Below, piece after piece: positions 49,130 to 62,185 of a stretch of 64,000 nt of DNA; the first letter of the stretch is position 1, and every line of letters begins with the position of its first letter. The translations under genes were made by a program, and so were the position numbers. The notes beneath the pieces are model-generated. The model was not told the origin of the DNA and searched no databases. It saw only the letters and a program-made list of their open reading frames with translations. Origin of the DNA: Cymbidium sinense (Eukaryota; Streptophyta; Magnoliopsida; Asparagales; Orchidaceae); assembly GCA_021442155.1 (NCBI GenBank), contig CM038228.1:82589095-82653094 (forward strand), written 5' to 3'.

Positions 49130-50293
49130 TGGTGAAGTGACTTCTTGCACATATCAAGATACATCAAATCATTCACATACTATGAGAGAAGAAAACTTAA
49201 GCTGATACTCGCTAAGCTCGCCACCTCTACTACTGGAGATCTATTTAAGAGAAGGCATGTTGAGAAAATATATTTTTCTAGTATCCAAGGGTCATGGGTA
49301 ATACAAGCAATTAATGAGATGAAGGAACCTTCATGGATGGACCCTTTCATGTCCCTTCTACAAGAAGGGATCCTTCCTGAAGACCCATCCGCTGCAACTC
49401 GTCTCTGAAGGCAAGCTGCAAACTTTATTATTATCGAAGGTGAACTATACAAATGAGCTTTTTCTGGGCCATACCTTAAATGTCTCTCACCATCAGAGGT
49501 CGATTATATATTAGGAGAGGTTCACTTTGGGATATGTGGAGAACACTAGGAGGAAGGGCACTAGCCCTTAAAATTATAGGGCAAGGGTTCTATTGGCCTA
49601 CGATGAAGCAAGATGACTTGGATTTCTTAAACAAATAAGTAAGTTGTTAATAGCACTCTAACCTCTCTCATACACCACATATAGAGCTCTCATCCCTTAA
49701 AAGCCCAAGGCCTTTTGCTCAATGGTGAATTAATATCATAAGACTTTTTTCAGTAGCATCAGGGCAACGAAAGTTTATCATTTTAGCTGTCGACTACTTC
49801 AATAAATGAGTGGAGGCTGAACCACTCACTAAAATTATGGAGAAAAATGCTAAACAATTTGTTTGGAAAAATATAATATATTAATTCGGTCTTCCTGCAA
49901 AGATCATCATCGATAATGAAACCCAATTTACTGGAAAAGTCTTTACATCTTTTTGTAAAGATCTTCACATTCATATTTGATGTAGCTCATCCTCAAACTA
50001 ATAAACAAACCTACAAGCTACAGACTATACTGTTAAAAATGCATCTTGAGAAGGCTTGGGGGTGGGGGGGGGGGGGCAATGGGTTGAGGAGCTCTCTAAT
50101 ATTTTTTGGGCTTACCGCACAACATCACGAACTCCAACTAGTGAGACACCATATAATTTGTGTTTCATTATAGAAGCTATTATACCAGTAGATATCAAGA
50201 TTCTAAGTCCAAGAGTTCAATCATTCAATCATAATAGTAATGAAGAAAAACTCCGACAGAACTTGGACCTACTCCACGAAACTCGTGACATGG
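49130..50293 (+). pseudogene. Integrase remnant of the second gypsy element
   Basis: Joins cDNA to the chromosome. The zinc-binding part is poorly preserved (YGEVHFGICGEH-like text at ~49515, YWPTMKQDDLDF at ~49590). The core has AQWINIIRLF (first aspartate replaced), KFIILAVDYFNK, VEAEPLTKI (~49812) and GLPAKIIIDNETQF (~49885, second catalytic aspartate kept). After a shift and a run of G, WVEELSNIFWAYRTTSRTPT (~50078) and ETPYNLCF follow. The glutamate region between them is damaged. The end is cut at 50294. Confidence 0.78.
50056..50077 (+). repeat. G-rich run in the integrase remnant
   Basis: GGGGGTGGGGGGGGGGGGC interrupts the integrase frame. Such a homopolymer arises by slippage and is also a common site of sequencing error. 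Confidence 0.85.
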
Positions 50294-50684
50294 TGTTGAC
50301 CTCATTTTTAGGATAAGCTCTCAACACCTCCATCTTAGGCTTAGGATTCCTCTAAGACTTTAAGAGTTCCTTAGTCTTAAGACACATCTATTGATTAGGT
50401 GGACACACTCTCACCTAGCCCTAAAAGATTTAGAAGAGTTAGCCATTGGAATAGGTCATGCCTTAGGGGTGTTAGGAAAATCTCCTACTCTTTAGCTTAA
50501 ACCATTCCTCACTTTCTTTCTTTCAAGTCAAACTCCAAATCAATTCTATTTGATTTTCTCAAACTCAAATCAACTCCATGATTCAATTCCATGATTGAAA
50601 ATCCATAATTGAAACCCATGACCAAATTCCATCAAAATTCTTAAGTTAAAATTTCCTAAGTCCTTAGCCCCTTCTTAAGGACTT

Positions 50685-51370
50685 AACCAAAATCATGATC
50701 TAAACCTATTCAAATCTTTGAGATTTTCTCATGATCCATTTATATTCTCATTTATATTCTCATTTATAAATGAAATATAAATTCAAACCCATCAAATCAA
50801 ATTCAAAATTTCAAAAAAAAAAAAATAATTTATGAAAATTTTGTTAAATTTCTTTAATTTTCCATTAAAGGACTTAGCCAAAATCAACTCTAAGATTTGA
50901 TCAAATCAATTCAAATCCTTGGGATTTTCTCAAAACTTATTTGTATTCTCATTTATATTCTCATATATAAATGAAATATAAATAAAAATCATTTAAATCC
51001 AACTTAAAAATTAAATTCCAAATTTAAAATGCTTGAAATTTCCTTAATCTCTTAAAATTTTCATTAATGGATTTAACCTAAATCTTGATCAAACCTTTTC
51101 AAACTCATGGGATTTACTCAAAACATATTTGTATTCTCATTTATGTACTCATATATAAATGAAATATAAATATAAATCAATCAAATCCAATTCAAAAATT
51201 AAATTTCAAATTAAAAATTCCATTAAATCCCTTAAATTCCTTTTAATAGATTTAACCCCAATGATGATTAAACTCTTTCAAATCCTTAAAATTTTCTCAT
51301 GATTAATTTATATTCTTATTTATATTCACATATATAAATAAAATATAAATTCAAACGATCTAAACCTAAT
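50685..51370 (+). repeat. Tandem repeat, ~180-205-bp unit, about 3.5 copies
   Basis: Each unit has GATTTTCTCA (or GATTTACTCA), TATATTCTCATTTATATTCT-like text, TATAAATGAAATATAAAT and a tail CTTAATTTTCCATTAA. Unit landmarks are near 50723, 50931, 51110 and 51291. Confidence 0.82.
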
Positions 51371-51649
51371 CCAAAAATCAAACTCAAATCCACTCAAACA
51401 CAAGTCTAAGCCTTTCAAGCCAAAATTAACTTAAATCATGCCAAACCCTTGATTTTCTTTCATGGTTCAATCAATCTTACAATCATGAGCTCATATATCA
51501 ATCCAAACCTCAATCAAACAATCAAAATCCAAATCAAAAATCAAACGCAAAACCCCTTCATATTCTTCCTTTGAATATGAAATTTTCAAATGGATCAAAA
51601 TTCATTTGACTTTAAACCACTTGTAAATGGATTTATATTTCAATCATAA

Positions 51650-52640
51650 GTCCATATACAAGATCAATCAACTTCAAATAAAGCTTTGACCAAGCCATTT
51701 GACCCACTTAGGCTCACTTGACCCAAAGTGACCTAAAGTTTCCTTATGAGCCAACTTTTGATCCTAACCAAATTGGATTGAACCAAACTCATATATCCCT
51801 CTCATCATGATCAACAATCATCATGGGATGATCAATCAATCAAATTGGGTCAAACCAAGTCAAGCCTAAGGGTTGACCAAGTCAACACTTAACCTAAAAT
51901 GAAACCTTACATAGCCAAAATCCACCATAGGCCAAATTGATTGAAACCATTGATCTAAGTTCACTCATGACCCATGTTTGAACTTGACCAAGACAAAATT
52001 TTAGCCTAACCTAGCCCAATTGGCACACTTGACTCAAGTTGACCCATTTTGACCAAAGGGCCAAAATGTGTCAAAACTTGATCTAAGCCAAATTGAATGA
52101 AACCAATGGGTCAAGTCATTCCAAATCACTTGTGAAACTTGGCCAAGGCCTCAATTGGCCAACTAGACCCAACCTAGCCCAATTGACCTTAGACCCAACA
52201 TGACCTAAAGGGGTCATGTTGAGCCAAAATTGAACTTAACCCAAATTGATTGGAAACAAAGATACCAATCCCCTCCATATGACTAACCAAACCTAAACAT
52301 ACCCTTGACCTAACCCAAATAGGTCAAATGGGTCAACTTTACTCATTTGACCAAAATGAGTCATATGAGCTTAAACCAAATCTAATCCAAATTGAACCAA
52401 ACCAAAGGCACCAAAACATTTCAAATGATCATATGAACTTGACCCAACCCTTGGTTTGACCCAATTTGACCTATTGGTCAACTTGACCCAAGTTGACCCA
52501 TTTTGACCTAAATGGGTCAACATGAGACAAACCCTATCAAATGGATTCCAAATCCATTGAAACTTAGCCCAACCTATTTTCTCAACATACCAAACATACC
52601 TAAATTGAAAAAAATAACAAAATAATAATTATACCCTTAA
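51650..52640 (+). repeat. TTGACC-rich low-complexity tract
   Basis: About 1 kb in which TTGACC, TTGACCCA and GGTCAA recur every 10-40 bp (for example CTTGACCCAAGTTGACCCA near 52484). TTGAC(C/T) is the core W-box bound by WRKY factors; whether it works as such here is unknown. Confidence 0.7.
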
Positions 52641-53024
52641 TCCATAGAATAAATGTTGGCCTAGCCCATGGGTATTTTGGTCATACACTCATCACAATCC
52701 CTTGAGGTTTTTCTAAAGCTCAAGGGGACCTAGTGATGAGTGGTGCACCCAACCCAATGGGTTTCAATCAACCCATTTGGCCCATAGACCAAACCCGATC
52801 ACCTATGGCAAAATTCAATTTTCAAAATCCCTCCTAAACTCATTTTGATGCACATGGGAGTTAGCATTCCACTCCTCTATCCAAACCGACCATGTGCACA
52901 CTTCAAACAACCTAAATAGCCCACTCCATTGGGTCAATTAGATCAAAATGACAAGCTCATTGCCGGCCGTCCGATTGCCATAGGGGGAGAAATACTCCCC
53001 CTAATCCACTAAAATTTTAATTCT

Positions 53025-53567
53025 TCAATCCTTGTGCTTTCTAGTCAGTTTCCTTGTATTTCCTTTGTTCTCACAAAGACGTTGACACAATGTTAAGAAT
53101 ATTATGTTTGCTTTCATGAGCGAGTTCATTGCAATTGCCTTACACGTAAATTTGACAAACACCAAAGGGTTGGCTAGGATATAAGCCAAATATGTTATTC
53201 TAGATGATGTTTCCTTCAATTTCTGAGGAATAATGAAAGACTGAATGACTAATTGAAAATGAACAAGATATGCATATTCAATAATATTTTGAGATAGTTT
53301 AAAATTATCCTTCAATGATGAACTCAATGATATCCTGGTGACCTTCTAGATAGTGCCTACTCAAGTCACTCCCATTGTCTTTTAGAATAGTGTGACAGGA
53401 ATCAAATAGTTGCTCGAGTAGAACAATGTCTCATACTGCTTATAGCAAGTTTCATATTTCTCTAAGGCCAAATATTTGGATGGCATCTGCTTGTCTCGCC
53501 TAAAATATAATAAGAGATAACTACCTAATCTCACTAAAGCGAAGACAATTAAGCTACCAAGCACCAA
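53025..53567 (-). pseudogene. Gene-like fragment overlapping repeat R copy 2, family not recognised
   Basis: The minus strand reads a 100-residue open frame (53327 to 53025) beginning MSSSLKDNFKLSQN, with VHFQLVIQSFIIPQKLKETS and ITYLAYILANPLVFVKFTCK, ending lysine- and arginine-rich. Upstream, after stops, another frame gives MPSKYLALEKYETCYKQY. The first part also exists, more decayed, at 15774-16092. The text has normal protein composition rather than the low complexity of the surroundings, with a possible hydrophobic stretch. I do not recognise the family. It may be an exon copied by a transposable element. Confidence 0.5.
53176..53500 (-). repeat. Repeat R, copy 2
   Basis: Counterpart of 15774-16092. 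It is followed within ten bases by sequence that stands at 42368 in the other copy, so the ~26 kb between R and Q in copy 1 are absent here. Confidence 0.75.
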
Positions 53568-53569
53568 AC

Positions 53570-54985
53570 TATAAATGATTTGATAAAATAAGCTTAAGCT
53601 TCTATTGATCGACTAATCAAACCCAAATGAATATGCATTGAAGTAATATTATTTTGCACTACAATTATCACAACATCAAGAGGTGCCATAAACTTAACTT
53701 GTATTATATTCATATTCCCAAAAGAAAATTATGATCTACTCTTTATTTTATATAAAAGATCTTTAAAATGAAAATTTTTTTTATTGTATTTACATATTTA
53801 CCCCAATAAAATATTTTGAACTGCAAATCAATATATTTATGTGTTGAAAGATCAAGAATAAAATTTATAATTTTATAAAAATTTTAATATTTAAACAAAA
53901 ATTTGAAGACTAAAAATGTGAAAATATTAATTCTCTAATTAATCATGGACCCAATTTTCTATGCAAGAATTGGCTAATCAAAGCAGCTTCAATCACTAAG
54001 AAGTAATAAATTATGGTCACGCGTTTAGGGAAGTTGCATGTAAAGACAATGATCACTTTAAAAAGCCAACTACTACGCTTTGGTAATGTCAAATGAGCCC
54101 TCACGATGACTTAGATGATAAAGCGAGAGCCAAAACATTGTTAAATAATTTTGAAGCATCTAATCTTTTCAATCTAATTAGATTTCCAATATGGAACATG
54201 GAAAACAACTATTTTAGGATGTGAAATAAGCTAAAGAGAAGTTGTACAAAGTCGTACACAATTATTTATAGTTTTTATTGGATAGTTGTACATATGTGCA
54301 TGATGTTATTCACATCTATTGATTTCTCATTCTCCTGAGCCTTTATTTTAGCGCATGTGTATCATCTATTTATACATGAGATGTTGGCTCTATAGTTGAT
54401 TGATTAATCTCTAATTAAAGATCTTGTTCATTAATTTATGACTTGTTAAGAGAAAGAAAAGTAATTAGATCCTTAGCCTTTAGATTATGATGTGTCTCAT
54501 GCCACACAATCTGATCAAATATCACGATTTTATTTAGCTCCCAATAGCCAAGTCATTCATATGCACGACTATTACACTGATGTTAATCGAAGTGCACAGT
54601 TTCACTTCTTTTATTACCTAATTATACATATCTTATGTTATAATCATTTGTGAATACTAACAATCTTATAATCCCCCATAACATGAACCCCTTGAACAAC
54701 CAATGTTAATCTTTATTAATGCTTCATGGTGATATCCCTCAAGACAATCTATATCATGTTGTGTAACTATACTATATTCATGCTTTAACACCATTTCATG
54801 CATAGGACTTCAATAACACTTTGGACCCACCCATTCACCCTAATGTCTCTTAATTCATACTCATAAAGTTATCATCTATAAAACACACAACCTCATACTT
54901 TAAAAAGATTCTATTGAATATACTATTCATACAGGTAACTTCATAAATACCTACACCAGTTTGATAGTGTCATGTAAATTTATGA
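53570..54985. repeat. Repeat Q, copy B
   Basis: Uninterrupted copy, extending past the point where copy A is cut, through TGTCTCTTAATTCATACTCA to ACACCAGTTTGATAGTG, like copy C. No gene recognised. Confidence 0.82.
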
Positions 54986-55420
54986 AGTTTGGTAGTCGGT
55001 TCAAAAAATTCTCTCTTAATCACTATTGTATATTATTTAATCAAATAATTAAAATTTTTATATAAATTTTAATAATAATTTTTAATTTCTTTTATAAATT
55101 TTAAAATTTTATTTTATTAATATGAATGTAGCTAAATTATTTTATGATGTAACCACCATCCAACCACTCAAGTAGTTTACAAATTTACTTTTTAGAGCTC
55201 TTTTTTGTATATAAAGAGTACAAACCTATTTGTCTTTATGATGTGGGACTAAAGAGTGAGAATAAATAGTGCAACTATATTTTAATTTTGAGAATAGTAA
55301 ATGACATTATGATATAAGATCATAAGAATAACATTTGAATTTTTAACTTTATAGTTTTGTAACAAATTATATTTTATAATAAAAAGAATTATTTTAAAAA
55401 TATATTTTTATAATAATATA
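54986..55420. other. AT-rich spacer between Q copy B and P copy 2
   Basis: No recognised feature. Confidence 0.5.
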
Positions 55421-57760
55421 CTTAGTTTTGTATTAAATGCTCAAAAAACTAATAATTATTAGTATTTTTATTATATTTATTATTTATCATAATTTAACTA
55501 TTTCCTTATCCACATAAATAGTTTATAAATATTTCTTATATAATTAAATATTAATATTTTATTATCTCTACAATGTTAAAAAATTTTACTTGTCCAATAT
55601 TTATATAATTTATGTGATTATTATATATTATTTTAAATTTATAAATTATTAATTATCTAATTTTATTTTAAATGGATGACCATATCCTTTGTCATATCTT
55701 ATTTGTGTCCCATATCTATATTGATGCAACTTAAGAGATAGTCTTTAACCTATATTTTTTTCATAAAAGCTCTATTCTTGATTAATATTGAAATTCTAAG
55801 CCATAGGGTCTAAATTATAAACTCAAGAAATAACGAACATAACTATCATTAATCTTAGATCCTCTCAAGAGAGGTGTATGAAATAGCCTTACTTGAACAA
55901 CCACTAAATACAAAAGGATTGTCCACTACTTTCAAGGTAAAGCTTTAGCCCATATATATTTGAGATTTAGAACTATAAGTCTCAAAGAAAATAAGAAAAG
56001 AATTAAACACAATTGACTCTTCCTCTTCTAAGAGGGTCTTTATGTGAGTGTAGTCATAACTAAATTAAGGATGTTCAAGTTGAAAATAATTGAAGGAAGG
56101 CACAACCCCAAGCTTATAATCACCTTTATAAATATTATTAGTAATATAACATATTAACTTTCATATTCTTTTTGTATTCTTTTCTTAGATAAAACCACTC
56201 TAAAGCATTGATCTAACCCATGTTTTGCTTTCAAAATAAATCTCAGGTTACATCATTCCTATCTAAGTTATCATATTTTGAACTTTTCACTCCCCATGAC
56301 AAATTTATAGAAACAACTTCATTATAAAAGTCATCTTTTACCTTTAATTCAAGGAACACAATAAATTTTAATCATAATTAAACTTCAATCAAACTCAAGA
56401 GATTCAATTTGATCTCTTGTATTTTAAGTTGAAGATGTAAAATTGTACTTGGATGAATAAAATAAGATTGATTAAAAAAAATCTTTGGTGAATTTATTTA
56501 GATATATTTTATCATAAGTTAAAGTCAAAGCATAGAACTCTAACAAATAACATATGATACATAAAAATCTCTATGAATTTTTCTTATATTCTCCAACCAC
56601 AAATTAAGATTTTGTAATGACAAAATTGAGTAAGAATATAGATTAAACATATTTTTGTTGAGAACTTTTCATATTTCTCCTCATCATGGAAAAGACCTTA
56701 ACCTAAAGTCCAAGGAGCTTGGTTTAACTTTAACTAAAAAACTTTTAAACCTTGACTAATATCTTGTAGTATGATTCATAGTCATATCACATTAAGTTCA
56801 AGGGATTATGAGCTATCACCTTTAGTGTAACAACTAGAAAAACATCTAATAAATTCTCTAAATTATGGTAAGGGCATAGCTTTCCACCCAAAGAGATAGT
56901 GCACTTCATCTACTTGCTCAACATAAGAAAAACAAGAATCTAAAAATCAATATATATTAATATTTAAAGACTTGACAACTTAAATTCTCAAAATTGAATA
57001 GAAGAAGATAATTTATCAATAAGAATTAATGATGCATATAATCAGTGCATGATAAAAGTATTCAAACATATTAGAAAGGAAAAACATTATTGATCTATAA
57101 AAAGAAATTCCTAACACCTACATAATGTCCATATATTCATTATCAATGGAGACCTTCCTTTGCTCAATTTATATGTCACCCTATAAATATCAAGAAGTGT
57201 CTTTATATATTTAGCTTCACATAGGAATGCATGGATATATTTTTATTTTTCCTATAGAGCACTGTTAATAATACAATATAATATATTGTTAAAACAGGCA
57301 AATAATTTATTCATCTCATACGTTTTAAGAAAAGTAATGCATGCTACACTTTCAATTCTACCTTTAGACAGAACCCATAATATATTTGTACTTTAAAATT
57401 ATGGTTATCTTCTTCTCTAAGCCTTTTTTTTTTCAGAAAACTTTCACTTTTATTTTTTGAAGTTTTTTTATTCGCTATTTTTAGAAGTTTTTTATTTTGT
57501 ATTATGATTATATGATGTATTTCGCTCTTCTAATTTTTTTTTTCCTATTACCATTGCATCTATTTTATATTCATTATTGCTATAGGAATAATCTATGTAT
57601 TTGATAAATTAGATAATAAGGTCATAGCTAGATGTAAACAAGTATTCGAAAAGTCAGACATAATGGTTAAATAATTTGAACCGGCTCGAAATTAGATCAT
57701 GGCTCAATCCATTGATTTCATAATTCCATTTGTTGTCAATTTATTTTGTTATTGAGCATA

Positions 57761-57762
<2 letters not shown>

Positions 57763-57787
<25 letters not shown>
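57763..57787. repeat. (TA)n microsatellite
   Basis: A short TA run inside the hAT element. Confidence 0.85.
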
Positions 57788-57791
<4 letters not shown>

Positions 57792-57924
57792 AACACACTT
57801 TTTAATAAACAGAAGCTCAAAATTTTCATATCATGCTTTTTTTCAATCTAATTTTAATATTTATGATACAAATTACATTAAAATATACGTTTAAAATAAC
57901 AATAATAATACACAATAATACATA

Positions 57925-57930
<6 letters not shown>

Positions 57931-57987
<57 letters not shown>
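57931..57987. repeat. (TA)n microsatellite
   Basis: A TA run of ~56 bp inside the hAT element. A further mixed TAT/TATATA run lies at 58507-58562. Confidence 0.92.
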
Positions 57988-57989
<2 letters not shown>

Positions 57990-60636
57990 ATAAAAAAAAT
58001 ATAAGTTTCTTTTAATACATATATGTAGAGAAAATGTTTTATAATTTGGGAAAAATTTATTTTGTTTATAGAATTTTAGAGATGAGATCTTTAATCAAAA
58101 AATTATAACATGATGATAGAACATATATGAAAATAGGAAAACCATTAAGAGAACTGTGTAAAGATACTCCTGCTTAGAGAATTAATACTATTTAAATATT
58201 TGAGTGTAGAAAATCATAATATCGGAACTAAATAAGTTTCCCAAAAACAGGAAATCTTTTGAGCAATCGATCTTGGAGAAAAATGAATCTTTTCTATTAG
58301 ATTTGGCGACTCGATTTTCTTTATATGAAGATATTAAATCATTTTATCTTGTTAAGATGTTCTAAGAATATTTATGATTTTTTTGAGCGTCAGAATTAAA
58401 CAAAATCTATGAGCATATGAACATTTTTATATTTTAATGATGCAATAATCTTATTCATTTACAAGCAACTATACATTACAATTTCATAATATCCATTTTC
58501 ATGCCCTATATTATATATTATATATATTATATATATATATATATGTTATATATATTATATAATTTTATAATATTAGATAAGCATTAAAAATAATGTTGAT
58601 ATAATTTGGGATTATAATTCTAATGCATAACAATTTATAAGTTTCAACTTTCAAGTTACAAGTTACAATTTACAACTCTTTGCATTAATAAAAATACATT
58701 ATAAATTACAACTTACAAGTTCAAAATAGTGTAAAAATAAACATTGATTTTGATTCCTCAATAGGCCATCGAATATCCTTGCTGTAACATATGAAAACTC
58801 AAGAAAAAGATTAACAAATAAATCACATTTATCTAAAGAATAATTATGCTATTATTGAATTTATAGAAAGAAAGAATGATAGATAAATAAGTATAATATA
58901 AGAGATTATGACTTTTACCTGAAATTTGAGATGATTGGTGGATAAATGAAATAAAAATATTAAAAGATAGAACATATAAGTACTATACACAGAAAAAAAA
59001 TTACAACACAACATAACATGAAGAAAGACAGAAGAATAAAGCAAAAACTTCATTTAGCAAAAACCTTTAGGCTTAGTTCCAAACTTTCAGAAAACAAGCT
59101 GAACAACAAAAACACATAATTAAATAGTCACCGATCAATGCCAATGATACTAGATATAGATACAACAAATGAAAAAACCCTCATTCTCGGTGTATTTTTA
59201 AGTTATTATATTACAGATGTATATAAAACATAAAAATCTTACAAAAATTGTTGCTCTGAGATGATCAAGACTTCCTGAAGAGGTAAATCTGCAATATAAC
59301 AAAGGCACAAAGAACTTAACTATTTAAGAGCAAATCATGAACGAAGATGCCGATTGAGACTCGAAAGATCAAGAGAATAAAAGAATTGGAGAGTCGGATT
59401 TGAGGGTTAGGGTAGAGTCGCAAAGGAGAAAGAAACCCTCATTTGTGGCAGATAAGCCTAAAAACTCTTATAAAAGTGCTTCACTGATAAATTATTGCCG
59501 TTTAAAATAAATTGAACGGTTATCCTGATAAACGCATAATAAATAGTTCGATTCGAATCGAACTGAGAACCGAGCTACGTTGGGCTCAAAATCGGCTCGA
59601 TTAAAAAACCGATTTAGACAATCGGCTCATAGCTCGGTTGGATTAACTAGAATTGAGCTTGATTTGATCCAAGAATTGATTCAATTTTTGTGCAATTTTC
59701 GATTAAAATTAATAGCCCTAGCCATAGCTAGATCATAAGGGCAGATTTAAGAGAACGCATGGGGGCACAACCCCTTACTACTTTTTGAATATTATTTTAT
59801 ATATAATACATATTAATAAGTCTAAATTAATTGATATTTTTAATATTTAAAATTTAATATGTGCTTTCTTTTAATGATAAAATCAGTTTACGTGTTATTC
59901 TAAGAAAACAAAAAAAAAAATTATTTATTCTACCACTGGTTCTTGATGATTCCATTAGTAATACAAAAGTAAAAAATGAATAAACTACTAATGTATTCAG
60001 TAAAATTAAATACAGTTTTATAAAAAGGGGGCAAAATTGCTGATGGGAAGTCAAAAGGATATAAAGCTTATTCCTTTTCCACTATTTTCTTTTTTTTTTT
60101 AATATAATAAGATTGTTATAATTATTCTGATCACACTTATACTTTACCTTTCATTAAAAAAAAAATCAAAATCCATATTTAAACAAAAGAGTCAACCATG
60201 CATTGCAAATATAATAAATAAAGGGTTCCAAAAGATAAAAAAAAAAAAGCAATTTTCCAAACTTGACTATTGTCCTGACAAAAGAGCCCTTTCTAGAGGA
60301 ATCAAAAGTGCCCTTTCTAGAGGAACCAGCTCCTAATCAGTGTGCAATTAAGTCAAATCTGAGGGGCATTTTGTAATTAGTACAGAAATGCTTTTACAAT
60401 CAATTTAATAGTCAATACTAGCTGATAATAATGTACATGACAGATCGTTTAATATATAGAGAAAGAGATGTTGCCTCTTTGATTAGTTTCATTGGCCAAA
60501 TGTTTACTAAGAACATATTATTATATTTTAAATTTTGTATATTAAATTAGATAAGTGACATAAATTATTATTAATTACTCATATTATTTGTATTTAAATC
60601 AAATTTAAGACTTTGATCAATTCTTAGATAAATACT

Positions 60637-61145
60637 GAAGATTTTAGAAGAAAAATTTTTGAAATATTAATTTTATGAGAATCAAATCATTATTTTCTAT
60701 TATGATATTTAAAAACATATATTTCAACCAAAAATGGGCATAAGATAGCATAGTGATGTTAGCTGTCTGTGAATCCTTTTATAGAGGTTTCTTAAACATT
60801 TTGCCAAGAGAGAAAAAAGCCTTGTGGTTAGTTAAAAAAAAACATTTTAAGGGCATGTAATGATATCCAAATATGGGCAATTGAGGATTCCTACGTTAAG
60901 AAAAAGAAGACCATTTCAAGATTTTATATATATGATTGATATTATAAGGTTGATATAAAAAAATTTCTAGCATAATAATAATCATTCAATCAATAAATAA
61001 CTATATGTAAACCCAAAGAGATCCATCAAAATATTACCTAAATGATGTAATCTTGCAAAAAAAAATCCAAAGGGGTGTGAGAGAAATATTTTGGCAATAA
61101 TATCTTGGTTATGCTAAAAATACGAAAATATTTATTTTGTTCTTA
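60637..61145. other. AT-rich spacer between P copy 2 and Q copy C
   Basis: No gene or repeat partner recognised. Confidence 0.5.
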
Positions 61146-62185
61146 ATCATGGACCCAATTTTCTATGCAAGAATTGGCTAATTAAAGGAGCTTCAATCAC
61201 TAAGAAGTAATAAATTATGGTCTCATTTAGGAAGTATAGTTGCATGTGCAGGCCAAAGATAACTTTAAAAGTCAATATTATACTCTGCTTTGGCTGTAAT
61301 GTCAAATGATCCCCTCACTGATGACCTAAATGATAAAAGCGAGAGCCAAAACATTGTTAAAGAATTTTGGAGCATCTAATCTCTTCAATCCAATTAGATT
61401 TCCATTAAGGAACATGGAAAATAACTATTTTTTGATGTGTAATAAGCTAAAAGGGAAGTTGTACAAAGCTGTGTACATAATTATTTATAGCTTTTTATTG
61501 GATAGTTGTACATATGTCCATGGTGTTCTTCACATCTAATGATTTCTCATTCTCTTGAGTGTTTATTTTAGCGCATGTGTATCATATATTTATACATGAG
61601 ATGTTGGCTCTATAGTTGATTGATTAATCTCTAATTAAAGATCTTGTTCATTATATTTATGACTTGTTAAGAAAAAGAAAAATAATTAGATCCTTATCCT
61701 TTAGATTATGATGTGTCTCATGTCATAATCTGATCAAAGATCACAATTTTATTTAGCTTCTAAAAGCTAAGTCATTCATATGCATGATTGTTACATTGAT
61801 GTTAATCGAAGTGCACAATTCCACTTCTTTTATTACCTAATTATGCATATCTTATGTTATAATCATTTGTGAATACTAACAATCTTATAATCCCTCATAA
61901 CATGAACCCCTTGAACAACCCATGTTAAGCTATGTTAATGCTTCAAGATGATATCCCTCAAGCCAATCTATATCATGTTGTGTAACTATACTATATCCAT
62001 GCTTTAACACCATTGCATGCATAAGACTTCATTAACACTTTGGACCCACCCATTCACCATAATGTCTCTTAATTCATACTCATAAAGTTGTCAACTATAA
62101 AACACATAGCCTCATACTTTAATAGGATTCTATTGAATATACTATTCACACAGGTTACGTCATGAATACCTACACCAGTTTGATA
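61146..62185. repeat. Repeat Q, copy C
   Basis: Starts at AATCATGGACCCAATTTTCT and follows copy B to CACCAGTTTGATAGTG. The part of Q left of AATCATGGAC (present in A and B) is missing. Confidence 0.82.

Larger units (their letters stand above)
44997..50293 (+). mobile_element. Second Tat-type Ty3-gypsy element, 5'-truncated, decayed
   Basis: Remnant with the end of a 5' LTR (44997-45116, finishing ...CGCAACA), a primer-binding-like site, then gag, protease, reverse transcriptase, RNase H, additional RNase H and integrase in order on the plus strand. The junction at 44996/44997 is sharp because the Q repeat stops there. At 50294 a new TGTTGACCTC sequence starts inside the end of the integrase. 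It retains far more of pol than the 17070-41839 element but has dozens of stops. Confidence 0.85.
50294..53170 (+). repeat. Possible LTR or 3' region of a Tat-type element
   Basis: Starts TGTTGACCTC, the same ten bases that open the LTRs of the 17070-41839 element, and runs for ~2.9 kb of noncoding sequence with tandem repeats and a TTGACC-rich part. No CA end with matching duplication could be fixed. A second LTR is not in the window, so the LTR call is an inference. Confidence 0.45.
57629..59720. mobile_element. Nonautonomous hAT element (2.1 kb) with 8-bp target duplication
   Basis: Flanked by GTCATAGC (57621-57628) and GCCATAGC (59721-59728), one mismatch apart. The empty site is seen in P copy 1. 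The left end reads TAGATGTAAACAAG (TAGGGATGTAAACAAG in the copy at 63766). The right end reads ...AATAGCCCTA, so the termini are TAGGG-type inverted repeats. Subterminal parts are rich in TCGA, CGAGC and GGCTCG words. The interior is AT-rich with no transposase motif. Confidence 0.85.
55421..60636. repeat. Repeat block P, copy 2 (split by a hAT element)
   Basis: Collinear with 7591-10583. It differs by a 2.1-kb hAT insertion at 57629-59720 and smaller indels, for example an extra ATATTGTTAAAACAGGCAAA segment near 57281 that copy 3 shares. Confidence 0.82.

Noticed and set aside
61330..61539. Open frame in repeat Q (also at 43476-43691)
   Set aside because: Present in two Q copies but closed in copy B, with no recognised domain and AT-driven composition. 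Kept as part of the repeat only.
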